24,442 nt of DNA from NCBI GenBank assembly GCA_035292685.1, contig DATDPP010000041.1:1-24442 (forward strand). The letters run 5' to 3'. The DNA is from JALYNX01 sp035292685. Lineage in GTDB: Bacteria > Actinomycetota > Acidimicrobiia > Spongiisociales > ZC4RG35. A model generated the notes under the pieces. The model did not search any database and was not told the origin of the DNA. It worked only from the letters and a program-made list of their open reading frames with translations. The translations under genes were made by a program, and so were the position numbers. Positions 16,161 through 24,034 of the stretch are shown one piece after another; the first letter of the stretch is position 1; every line of letters starts with the position of its first letter.

Positions 16161-17297
16161 TCAGGACGCCCGCGTCCATGTGTTGTCGGCGGGATCGAAG
16201 ATCCATGTTTCGGCTGGTAGCGCCTCCCATTTCGGGCCGCCTCCGACGATAGTGGCGCCACCAAAGAGGACGATCTTGCCGTCGATGGGGTTGTAGGCCA
16301 TCGCATGCTTACCTCTCTGGGATGGGCCAACGTCGGTGAGCAACTCGGTCCAAAGGTTGGACTCACATTCGTATGCCCACGTGTCACCGATCGATTCGGG
16401 GTATGGCTGTCCGCCGAACAGGATCATCCGCTGCGATGCGGGGTCGTAGGCCATTGCCGCATATGCGCGCGCCGATGGGCTGACAGCAGGGGCTAGGTCG
16501 GTCCAGGTGTTGGTGTTGTAGTCGTAGCCCCACGTTTCGGATGACGTCTCGTCGGATGCGGCATTCGGGAAACCGCCGAAGACGATCACGCGGTCGCATC
16601 CCGGGTCGTAGGCCATGGCCGGGAACCACCGTCTGGGCATCGCATTCGCCGGCTTGAGATCGACCCATGTATCCGTCCCGTGGTCGAACGCCCATGTTGC
16701 AGTCTCCGGATTCGGTGATGGGTCTGGAGGACCGATAAGGATTGTGATGTCGGACTCTTCGTCGTAGACAAGGTGGGGTGCCCACATGCCGTCAGGCACC
16801 CCATCCTCCGACATCTGTTCCCATTGGTTCGCCTCAGGGTCGTAGGCCCATAGTTGGGGATCGACCACCCGCCAGTCGGCCTCGAAGAAGATGTAGGCCA
16901 GTACCCGGCGGGATTGTGCGTCATATGCGATGCTATCCCCACTGAGGGGTGCTCCAGAGAGACTCGACCACCCATCGGCTGTGGTGGCCAGCAGCCAAGC
17001 GTCGAGCAGAGGAGTCCCATCTCCGTCTGGCCGAGGAGGGGTGCTGAAGCCGCCAAAGAGCATCACCCCGTTGTTGTCGACTGTGGTCATGGCCAAATAC
17101 CCGCGAGCTTCAGGTCCGGCAACCGGTGCCACGCTTGTTGTTGGCGCCACGGTTGTCGGTGCCATCGTCGTTGTTGGCGCAACGGTGGTTGTCGACTCGG
17201 GGTTGGTGGAGGCGCCTTGTGGTTGTCCGGGAGTGCAGGCTGCGAATAGTGCTGCGAGGACGACGGCTGGCGCGAGGATTCGTGCGTGTTTGGGCAT
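16161..17297 (-). CDS. Kelch-type beta-propeller lipoprotein
   Basis: The 378-aa product has a lipoprotein signal (hydrophobic residues 9-20, lipobox LFAAC with Cys21). A Thr/Val/Pro/Ala-rich linker (about 24-60) follows, then Kelch/galactose-oxidase-like repeats to the end: MLFGGF, RVIVFGGF with ETWGYDYNTNTWTDL, RMILFGGQ with DTWAYECESNLWTEL, KIVLFGGA with ETWIFDPADNTWTRA, plus two degenerate units. It should be membrane-anchored outside the cell as a propeller for protein or polysaccharide binding. No galactose-oxidase catalytic residues are evident. AAAGGA lies 8 nt before the ATG. It is divergent from the giant signalling gene across a 249-bp region with TCTTGA repeats and may share its control. 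Only these two genes lie between the putative att repeats. Confidence 0.88.
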   Translation of the reverse strand: MPKHARILAPAVVLAALFAACTPGQPQGASTNPESTTTVAPTTTMAPTTVAPTTSVAPVAGPEARGYLAMTTVDNNGVMLFGGFSTPPRPDGDGTPLLDAWLLATTADGWSSLSGAPLSGDSIAYDAQSRRVLAYIFFEADWRVVDPQLWAYDPEANQWEQMSEDGVPDGMWAPHLVYDEESDITILIGPPDPSPNPETATWAFDHGTDTWVDLKPANAMPRRWFPAMAYDPGCDRVIVFGGFPNAASDETSSETWGYDYNTNTWTDLAPAVSPSARAYAAMAYDPASQRMILFGGQPYPESIGDTWAYECESNLWTELLTDVGPSQRGKHAMAYNPIDGKIVLFGGATIVGGGPKWEALPAETWIFDPADNTWTRAS

Positions 17298-17332
17298 CGT
17301 GGTTTTCCTTTCTCACCGCCGGCCCTGATTGG

Positions 17333-17451
17333 TCAAGACGTCTCCGAGATCGGCGGTGGCTTCTCGCACAGGAGTAAGCGGCAGACGTCGGAGAATTCAC
17401 AAGAACGAATCAAGACATGAGAGGGATGGGGGTTTCTTGATCGACTCTTGA
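17333..17451. promoter_or_regulatory. Cluster of four TCTTGA boxes, SARP-like operator candidate
   Basis: TCTTGA occurs on the plus strand at 17435-17440 and 17446-17451, exactly 11 bp apart, and on the minus strand at 17333-17338 and 17410-17415. SARP/BTAD regulators typically bind short direct repeats spaced by one helical turn, and the gene to the right encodes such a regulator. Autoregulation and control of the divergent Kelch gene are therefore plausible. A weaker copy, TCTTGC, lies at 17466-17471. A separate inverted repeat TCTCCGA/TCGGAGA is at 17341-17347 and 17388-17394. Confidence 0.45.
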
Positions 17452-17514
17452 CGAGGCTGGGTGAATCTTGCAGCGTGTCGAGACACAGTGACAGCTTGCT
17501 GGAGGTGCCCCTGA

Positions 17515-17547
17515 TTGACCAGGGTGCTCGTACGTATGATTCATCCG
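17515..17547 (+). promoter_or_regulatory. Candidate leaderless promoter of the giant STAND gene
   Basis: TATGAT (17535-17540) lies 6 bp before the GTG at 17547, so transcription would start at or next to the start codon. TTGACC (17515-17520) upstream has a short 14-bp spacing and may not be the true -35; an activator at the TCTTGA boxes could compensate. Confidence 0.45.
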
Positions 17548-20500
17548 TGGAGCTCCGTGTCCTCGGCACGGTCGAAGTCCTGCAGGATGGGGCTCCTGTT
17601 CGCCTGGGCGGGCCCAAGCAGCGCATTGTCCTGGCGCTGCTCGTGGCCGAGTTAGGCCAGACCGTGTCCTCGGACCGCCTGATTGACTCGCTGTGGGGCG
17701 AGACGACCCCTACCGGATCGAGGCACACACTCCAGACTTACATCTCCAACCTGCGGGTAGAACTGGGCGACGTGTTGATCCGCGACGGCGGTGGGTATCG
17801 GCTTGATCTCGACCGAAGGCAGGTCGATGCCACCCGGTTCGAGGACGAAGTGGCAGCCGCCCGTGCCGTGCTGACGGAGCGGCCGCGCGAGGCGGCCACC
17901 AAACTCAGAGAAGCGTTGTCGCTGTGGCGGGGGTATCCCTACGCCGACCAGGCCGGGACGCTGACCCTGGGTATGGAAGCGCGTCGTCTCGAAGAGCTCC
18001 GTCTTGCTGCGGTAGAGGATCGCATCGAAGCGGAGCTGGCCCTGGGCCTGCACGGAGCGTTGGTTCCCGAGCTAGAGGCGCTCACCGTCGAGTATCCGTT
18101 ACGGGAGCGGTTTCGCTCTCAGCACATGCTGGCTCTCTACCGGTCGGGGCGGCAGGCGGAGGCGCTGCGCGCCTACCAGAAGACCAGGCGCTACCTAGCC
18201 GAGGAGATAGGGATCGACCCGTCGCCGCAGCTACGCCAACTGGAGCAGCAGATCCTCGACCAAGACCCGGCGCTGGATCTCGCGGTGGAGCCACGGGTCG
18301 AAACGCTGGCGTTCCTTCTCACGGACGTCGAAGGGTCCACGGTGCTGTGGGAGCTGCAGCCGCGGCTCATGCAGGAGGCGATGGCCGAGCACGTCCGGAC
18401 GCTCACCGAAGCGGTTGAGCAGGCAGGTGGTCAGGTGTTCAAGCATTCCGGCGATGGGGTTTGCGCCGTGTTCCCCAACGTATCCCGAGCTGTCGAGGCT
18501 GCGGATGCGGCTCAGCTGGCCCTGAGCTCGGCGGACAGGGCCGAGGTCCCACCACCGAGGGTGCGGATGGCGATCGATGTCGGCGAGGTCGAGTCTCGGG
18601 CGGGTGACTTCTACGGGCCACCGCTCAACCGGTGCGCCCGATTGATGGCTGCAGGGCACGGCGGACAGGTGCTGTTGTCGGCTGCTGCTCACGCCGCCCT
18701 TTCCAACGCCCCCGATGCCGGGTGGCAAGCCCGGGCCTTGGGTGAGTTCCAGTTCAAGGGACTGGGTCGGGCCCAGCAGGTCTTTCAGTTGCTCATCGCT
18801 GGACTTCCCGCCGAGTTCCCATCTCTGGTCGTCGACCGACCGCCTCCGAGTCTTCCCGGCTTCGGTTCGGGAAGAGGGGTGCGGGGCTACGAGCTGCGTG
18901 ATCAGGTGGGGGGTGGCGACTTCGGTGTCGTGTATCGGGCGTACCAGGCGTCGGTAGGCCGGGAGGTGGCGGTGAAGGTGATCCGCCCCGAGTTCGTCAA
19001 CGAGCGCGCCTTTGTTCGACTCTTTGAGGCAGAGGCGCAGACGGTAGCCCTGCTCGAACACCCCCACATCGTGGCCCTCTATGACTACTGGCGGGACCCC
19101 GATGGCGCCTACCTAGTGATGCGTTGGATGCGGGGCGGTTCACTGCGCCAGGCCTTGGATCGGGGTCCGTGGCATGTGGAAACAGCGTGGCGACTCCTCG
19201 AGCAGATCGGCCGAGCCCTCGGCTATGCCCATCGTCAGGGGGTGGTGCATCGCGACCTGAAGCCCTCAAATGTGCTGCTCGACGAGGAAGGCAACGCCTA
19301 CCTCTCAGACTTTGGCATCGCTGCCCGCCTGGCAGATACCCCGGAAATCACCCGGCCCCCGGCCTCCTCTCCTGCCTACCTGGCCCCGGAGGAGCTAAGA
19401 GGCGAGCCATTGCGGGTCACCTCAGACATCTACGCGTTTGGGCTCATGTGCTTCGAGTTGCTGTCGGGGAGGCGTCCCCCGATGGACGGGTCCCTCCTGG
19501 CGATCAGGGACCTGCGCTCCGATGTGCCCGCCGGGGTCGATGACGTGATTGCCCGGGCCACCGCTGAGGAAGCTGAGGCCCGCTACCAATCAGTGCAGGC
19601 TTTCCTCGCCGCCCTGGCTGAGGCGCTGGGCCAGCCCGTTGCGCCCACCGAGCCTGCTTTGACCTCTACACGAAACCCGTACAAGGGTCTTCACGCCTTC
19701 ACAGAGGGCGACGCCCCAGACTTCTTCGGCCGGGACGAGGTCGTTGGCGAACTGCTCGACGCCGTGAGACACCATCGACTGGTGGCGGTGGTCGGTCCCT
19801 CTGGGATCGGCAAGTCCTCGGTGGTGCGGGCCGGACTCATCCCGGCGCTACGTGCCGGGGCCGTTTTCGGGTCCCAGGAATGGTTGGTCACGGACCTGTA
19901 CCCAGGCGCCTATCCATTCGAAGAGCTGGAGGCAGCACTGCTGCGGGTGGCGGTGAAACGCCCCGGGTCGCTCGTGGAGGAGATGCGCCGCGACGAGATG
20001 GGCCTGGTGCGGGTCACCAAACACATCCTTTCCCCCCAAACCCACCTCGTGCTGGTGATCGACCAGTTCGAGGAGCTGTTCACCCTCACCGTGGAGGAGC
20101 ACACCCGCTCGCTCTTCCTGGAGGCCCTGGCCGCCTTGGTCGAGGACGAACGGTCTCGGGTGCGGGTGGTGCTGACGCTACGCGCCGACTTCTTCGACCG
20201 GCCGCTGCGCTACCCGCGCTTCGGGGAGCTGTTTCGGGCCGGAATGGTGGCCGTCACCACTCCCGGCGAAGAAGACCTCAGCCAGGCGGTGCGGAGACCG
20301 GCCGAGGGTGTCGGGGTCGGTTTCGAACCCGGAGTCGTGCAAAGGATCGTGTCCGAAGTCCAAGAGCAGCCCGGAGCATTACCGCTGCTCCAATACGCCC
20401 TCACCGAGCTGTTCGACACTCGCACGGTCGACCTGCTCACCGGTCCCGGTTACCAGGCCACGGGCGGAGTCATCGGCGCCCTGGCCACTCGTGCGGAGGA

Positions 20501-23225
20501 GGTGTATGGGCGACTTGACCGAGCAGCGCAAGACACCGCCCGCCAGGTGTTCCTCCGCCTGGTCACCGTCTCGGAAACCGCAGACGACACCCGCCGACGA
20601 GTGCAGCGTAGAGAGCTCCATGATCTGGCTGTGGAACCACAAGTGGTCGAGCAGGTTCTGAAGCGATTCGGGGAACACAGGCTGCTCACGTTCGACCGTG
20701 ATCCCTTCACCCGCGGACCCACCGTGGAGGTTGCCCACGAGGCGCTCGTAAGAGAGTGGCACCGACTGGCTGACTGGATCACCGAACGGCGCGAGGACCT
20801 GCTCCTCCATCGCAGACTTGCGGATGCGGTATCGGAGTGGGAGGACTCTGACCAGAGCCCGGACAGCCTCCTGCAGCGGGGTCGCCTCCACCAGTTCGAG
20901 ACCTGGGCCGGCAGCACTGACCTGCTCCTCACCCGGGTGGAGCAGCACTACCTCGAGGCAAGCCGAGTGGAGGAGGATCGGCGTCGGCGGCGCCTGATGA
21001 CTCGGCGGTGGTCCATCGTCGCGGTCCTTGCGGTCGCGCTGATTGTCATCACTTCGCTCGCGTTCTTAGCCCGCGATCAGGCTCGGGTCTCTTCGGTTCG
21101 CGAATTGGCGGCTTCGGCTGTTGCCAGCATGGCTGATGATCCGCAGCTCGCGATGCTGCTCGCCCTCGAGGCGGTCCAAGCCACGAGACCTGGTGACGGG
21201 CCGGCACGCTGGGAGGCGGAGGAGGCGCTGCATCGCGCAGTGGTCGCATCGCGGATCCAGGTCTCCCTTCCCGGCGTGGGGCGATCCTCCGACTGGAGCC
21301 CCGACGGTCGGTTCATCGCCACGGCAGGTCCACCCGACGATCCCGCTCTCATCTCGATTAGAGATTCTTCGAACGGAGAGGTGGTGAGGACCTGGCGGGC
21401 AGCTAGCAGCGTTTTCGGGGTCAGCTTCAGCCCTGACGGGTCGGTGCTCGCCACATCAGGAGATGACAGTGCGGTGACACTGTGGGATCCCGACAACGGG
21501 AGCATCGTGAAGATCCTCTCTGGGTCCGGCGGAGCCGAACTGGTCTGGGGTCTGTCCTTCTCGGTTGACGGTCGTCAGATTGCCGCACTTTGGTGGAACC
21601 CCCAGCCAGGGGAGTCGACAGCCCGGGTCTTTGATGTAGATAGCGGCGAAATGACCTTCGAGCTCACTGGGCTCGAAGGAGGACAAGGAACAACTCCCGA
21701 ACCCGCCCAATCGACTGCGTTCTCACCTGATGGCTCCCGGCTGGGAGTCGCCTTATTGGCAGCGTTTGATGACACGAGCGGGTGGGTCTGGATCGTCGAT
21801 CTGGCCTCGGGCGAGGTACAGAAGATCAAGGCTGACCCCATGTGGGGCGTGTCCCGGGTGGCATGGCAACCGGACGGCGACCTGTTGGCCACCGGCTCGT
21901 TTGGTGGTCTGGTGACGATATGGCAGCCAGCAGCAGCAGAGCCGGTCTTTACCGTTGAGCCTGGCGGTTCGGTCGAGGCACTCGACTGGAGCCCCGACGG
22001 CTCAAGGTTCGCAACCCTGACAACCGACGGAAAGGCACACGTGTGGGCATTCAAAGAGGATCACGCCGACGTGGTGATGACGTTCGCTGTCCGTGACATC
22101 ATGCAAACCGGCTCCTCTCGCCTCGCCTTCAGCCCAGACGGGTCTCGACTCCTGACCAGCAACAACAGAGGAGACGTTGTGGTCTGGGACCTGGCAGCAA
22201 CCGGCGATCAGGAGTGGTTGAACCTCCGTGCCGAGAGCACCTGGTACGGCGATGTCGCTTTCTCCCCTGACGGCGAGACCATCGTCGCAAGCTTCCCGGG
22301 GGGCACGGTGAGGATCTGGAATTCCACGACAGGCGCCGTTCAGCTGACGCTCGAAGGGCACGGTCCGCTACCTGGTCTTGGGGAGATCCCCGGTGTAGCA
22401 GCCGTGGCCTTCAGCCCGGACGGCTCCATGGTGGCCACCGGAGGGCGAGACACGGACTTGAAGCTGTGGAGCGCCGAAACCGGCGAAGAGATCTACACCT
22501 ACAGCGGTCATACCGACTGGATCGAGGACGTCACATTCAGCCCGGATGGTCGATTGCTGGCCACCACAGCTCCATTCTTGGACATGACGGCCAGGATCAT
22601 CGCCGTGGATACTGGCGACGAGCTCTGGCAGCTGGCCCATCCGGCCGGCGCCAGTGAGGTCGTATTCACCCCGGACGGCCGCCACTTGATCACCGGTGCC
22701 GACGACGGGGTCGTCCGCATCTGGGATCCAACCACCGGCTCCCTCGTCCAGTCGATCGACGTGGGTGTATCTGTTAAGGCCCTGGCGGTCAGTCCCGACG
22801 GCTCTCGGCTGGCCGTAGGCACAACTGACACGACCGCTAGCATCTGGGAGCTCGCCACAGGTACCAGACTCATAACGCTGGCAGGACACACCGGACTGGT
22901 ATGGGAAGTGGCTTTCAGCCCTGACGGTTCCCGGGTGGCCACAGGCAGCGGTGATACCACGATAAGGATCTGGGACACAGCAACTGGAATCACGCAAGTC
23001 GTCCTTCGCGGACATCAATTTGAGGTTTCGGGCCTGGCGTTCCACCCGGAGGGAAGTCGGCTGGCCTCATTCAGCCCAGACGGCAATGCCGAAGTTCGCA
23101 TATGGGCGCTCGACCTCGACGATCTCATTGGTATAGCGCAGGAAGAGCTCACGCGGGCCTTCACCGACGAGGAATGTCGGCAATACCTGCATCTAGAATC
23201 GTGCCCGAGCGAGGGCCGCGAGTGA
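17547..23225 (+). CDS. Giant signalling protein: BTAD regulator + class III cyclase + Ser/Thr kinase + nSTAND NTPase + TM + WD40
   Basis: This 1,892-aa protein contains, in order, a winged-helix OmpR/SARP DNA-binding domain (about 10-90), a BTAD helical domain (93-235), a class III cyclase (254-415), a Ser/Thr kinase (446-694), an nSTAND1-type NTPase (about 725-1120), one membrane helix (about 1155-1176) and 14 WD40 repeats (1238-1861). The cyclase has metal ligands Asp260 and Asp303, plus NRCAR and FKG. The kinase has loop GGGDFG, Lys477, HRD570LKPSN, D588FG and an APE. The NTPase begins NPYKGLHAF, with Walker A GPSGIGK756SS and Walker B LVLVID839QFEE. Every catalytic motif I can check is intact. 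The tail (TDEECRQYLHLESCP) is typical of actinobacterial nSTAND-WD40 proteins. The GTG at 17547 (VELRVLG) matches where BTAD proteins begin; upstream codons to a TTG at 17448 are merely open. Its stimulus and outputs are unknown. Confidence 0.93.
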   Translation: MELRVLGTVEVLQDGAPVRLGGPKQRIVLALLVAELGQTVSSDRLIDSLWGETTPTGSRHTLQTYISNLRVELGDVLIRDGGGYRLDLDRRQVDATRFEDEVAAARAVLTERPREAATKLREALSLWRGYPYADQAGTLTLGMEARRLEELRLAAVEDRIEAELALGLHGALVPELEALTVEYPLRERFRSQHMLALYRSGRQAEALRAYQKTRRYLAEEIGIDPSPQLRQLEQQILDQDPALDLAVEPRVETLAFLLTDVEGSTVLWELQPRLMQEAMAEHVRTLTEAVEQAGGQVFKHSGDGVCAVFPNVSRAVEAADAAQLALSSADRAEVPPPRVRMAIDVGEVESRAGDFYGPPLNRCARLMAAGHGGQVLLSAAAHAALSNAPDAGWQARALGEFQFKGLGRAQQVFQLLIAGLPAEFPSLVVDRPPPSLPGFGSGRGVRGYELRDQVGGGDFGVVYRAYQASVGREVAVKVIRPEFVNERAFVRLFEAEAQTVALLEHPHIVALYDYWRDPDGAYLVMRWMRGGSLRQALDRGPWHVETAWRLLEQIGRALGYAHRQGVVHRDLKPSNVLLDEEGNAYLSDFGIAARLADTPEITRPPASSPAYLAPEELRGEPLRVTSDIYAFGLMCFELLSGRRPPMDGSLLAIRDLRSDVPAGVDDVIARATAEEAEARYQSVQAFLAALAEALGQPVAPTEPALTSTRNPYKGLHAFTEGDAPDFFGRDEVVGELLDAVRHHRLVAVVGPSGIGKSSVVRAGLIPALRAGAVFGSQEWLVTDLYPGAYPFEELEAALLRVAVKRPGSLVEEMRRDEMGLVRVTKHILSPQTHLVLVIDQFEELFTLTVEEHTRSLFLEALAALVEDERSRVRVVLTLRADFFDRPLRYPRFGELFRAGMVAVTTPGEEDLSQAVRRPAEGVGVGFEPGVVQRIVSEVQEQPGALPLLQYALTELFDTRTVDLLTGPGYQATGGVIGALATRAEEVYGRLDRAAQDTARQVFLRLVTVSETADDTRRRVQRRELHDLAVEPQVVEQVLKRFGEHRLLTFDRDPFTRGPTVEVAHEALVREWHRLADWITERREDLLLHRRLADAVSEWEDSDQSPDSLLQRGRLHQFETWAGSTDLLLTRVEQHYLEASRVEEDRRRRRLMTRRWSIVAVLAVALIVITSLAFLARDQARVSSVRELAASAVASMADDPQLAMLLALEAVQATRPGDGPARWEAEEALHRAVVASRIQVSLPGVGRSSDWSPDGRFIATAGPPDDPALISIRDSSNGEVVRTWRAASSVFGVSFSPDGSVLATSGDDSAVTLWDPDNGSIVKILSGSGGAELVWGLSFSVDGRQIAALWWNPQPGESTARVFDVDSGEMTFELTGLEGGQGTTPEPAQSTAFSPDGSRLGVALLAAFDDTSGWVWIVDLASGEVQKIKADPMWGVSRVAWQPDGDLLATGSFGGLVTIWQPAAAEPVFTVEPGGSVEALDWSPDGSRFATLTTDGKAHVWAFKEDHADVVMTFAVRDIMQTGSSRLAFSPDGSRLLTSNNRGDVVVWDLAATGDQEWLNLRAESTWYGDVAFSPDGETIVASFPGGTVRIWNSTTGAVQLTLEGHGPLPGLGEIPGVAAVAFSPDGSMVATGGRDTDLKLWSAETGEEIYTYSGHTDWIEDVTFSPDGRLLATTAPFLDMTARIIAVDTGDELWQLAHPAGASEVVFTPDGRHLITGADDGVVRIWDPTTGSLVQSIDVGVSVKALAVSPDGSRLAVGTTDTTASIWELATGTRLITLAGHTGLVWEVAFSPDGSRVATGSGDTTIRIWDTATGITQVVLRGHQFEVSGLAFHPEGSRLASFSPDGNAEVRIWALDLDDLIGIAQEELTRAFTDEECRQYLHLESCPSEGRE

Positions 23226-23263
23226 AGGGAAACGGCATGATCAAACAGGGGACGCCGTTGGCG

Positions 23264-23282
23264 CTGGTGCCCAACTGGTGCC
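23264..23282 (+). repeat. Arm-site-like direct repeat, right copy
   Basis: CTGGTGCCCAACTGGTGCC contains two exact CTGGTGCC units spaced 11 bp (23264-23271 and 23275-23282). It matches 15946-15964 at 17/19 positions in the same orientation. It lies 109 bp inside the right core copy, mirroring the left end. Confidence 0.5.
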
Positions 23283-23391
23283 AAACGGCTTGACACAGCC
23301 TGGCATTGGCGACCACTAGTTACCAGCGGTTCTCAATCGTCAAGACGTTGACTATCGCTAATCGACACCCTTCAACCTCCTTGAGAACCCA

Positions 23392-23410
23392 CTCGTTGGG
23401 CTCATAACCC
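23392..23410 (+). repeat. att-like core, right copy (tRNA-fMet anticodon-arm repeat)
   Basis: CTCGTTGGGCTCATAACCC is 18/19 identical to tRNA-fMet positions 15808-15826 and in the same orientation. It has no surrounding tRNA cloverleaf. If it is an old attachment site, the segment 15827-23391 is the integrated piece. Confidence 0.5.
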
Positions 23411-23443
23411 AGGGCTTCTACCGTGTTCAGGCGGTCTTCTTCC

Positions 23444-23477
23444 GGGGCTTTAACCGGCCTAGGCCGGTTGAAGCCCC
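23444..23477. terminator. Long hairpin, 16-bp stem with TA loop
   Basis: GGGGCTTTAACCGGCC (23444-23459) and GGCCGGTTGAAGCCCC (23462-23477) form a 16-bp stem with a single T-G wobble around TA. No T-run follows on either strand. It lies 15 bp past the stop of the leftward oxidase remnant, so it may have been that gene's terminator. Confidence 0.5.
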
Positions 23478-23492
23478 TGGGGCATTGCGTCG

Positions 23493-23768
23493 CTACGACC
23501 CCGCGGGCTCGATGTTCGCGTTGCGCCTGAAGACATTCTTCGGGTCGAGCCGCTGCTTGAGGGCTTGGAGCCGCGGCTAGTTCGAGCCGTGGCTCGTTCG
23601 GACGAGGCCCTGCCCTTCCTCGAGGAAGCCGGGGAAGTTGAGGTAGACGCCGCCGGCGGCGTGTGACTCGAGGGCCGCGAGGACGCCGCGCGTCCACGAG
23701 ACGTTCGCATCGTCGTCTGCGGCGTGCTCCCAGTTCGCCTCCGGGTTCACCACGTACCGGCCCAGTTC
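23493..23768 (-). pseudogene. C-terminal remnant of an FAD-linked (berberine-bridge-type) oxidase
   Basis: The minus-strand frame reads RYVVNPEANWEHAADDDANV, then GGVYLNFPGFLEEGQGLVRT, SHGSN, a TAG stop (23577-23579), and in the same frame PRLQALKQRLDPKNVFRRN and NIEPAGS to a second stop at 23493. The RL-x-x-LK-x-x-x-DP-x-N-V-F-R-x-N-x-NI-x-P ending is the BBE-domain signature of FAD-binding oxidoreductases. A Tyr codon at the premature stop (SNYPRL) would restore the motif. Only about 90 codons remain of a roughly 450-aa enzyme; the FAD-binding part is absent. Confidence 0.75.
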
Positions 23769-24004
23769 AACACCCGCATGGCACCGAGGGTGCTCCACCA
23801 GCTGGGTTTAGCCTCTCCCTCTTCCATGTCGAAATGAGGTTGCCGGACCTATCCCATGTCGGGATTCGCGGGGGTTCTCCTGCGGCCATCGATCATCACG
23901 ATGTCTCTTCTCGAGCACCAACTCGATGGCCTCAGCGACTCGATGATCGGGTTCGCGCTGCCGTGGCGCCTCATGCTTTATGCGGCCCACGTCAACATGG
24001 ACCA
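23759..24004 (-). pseudogene. C-terminal remnant of a squalene-cyclase/prenyltransferase-repeat-like protein
   Basis: From about 24004 the minus strand encodes HVDVGRIKHEAPRQREPDHR, VAEAIELVLEKRHRDDRWPQ and ENPR. A shift to another frame near 23841 then gives HFDMEEGEAKPSWWSTLGAM and RVLNWAG. Together these match, from memory, the C-terminus of actinobacterial squalene-cyclase-like proteins (AEAIELV..KR..DGRWPLENP...HFEMEEG..SRWNTLRALRVLNW). The fragment is frameshifted, lacks the N-terminal repeats, and at its 3' end runs directly into the oxidase remnant near 23759-23768, pointing to a deletion that joined two unrelated genes. Confidence 0.55.
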
Positions 24005-24034
24005 GTGAACCGGACGCCGACGACTCGTTCACGA

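Larger units (their letters stand above)
23226..23443. other. Region after the giant gene: repeats, possible unrecognised gene tail
   Basis: It carries the right arm-like repeat (23264-23282), a 9-bp inverted repeat GGTTCTCAA/TTGAGAACC (23328-23336 and 23381-23389) and the right core repeat. On the minus strand from about 23440 to a stop at 23320, a protein-like tail reads NTVEALGYEPNEWVLKE and then GCRLAIVNVLTIENRW. It could be the C-terminal scrap of a gene, but I do not recognise it and no start is visible. Confidence 0.35.

Noticed and set aside
18231..19067. 278-aa minus-strand frame inside the giant gene
   Set aside because: It is antisense to well-conserved cyclase and kinase motifs and has no recognisable features.
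21260..23130. Possible DNA repeat array or CRISPR in the giant gene
   Set aside because: The periodicity is at protein level: WD40 units (FSPDGS...WD) with diverged codons, and no identical DNA repeats with spacers.
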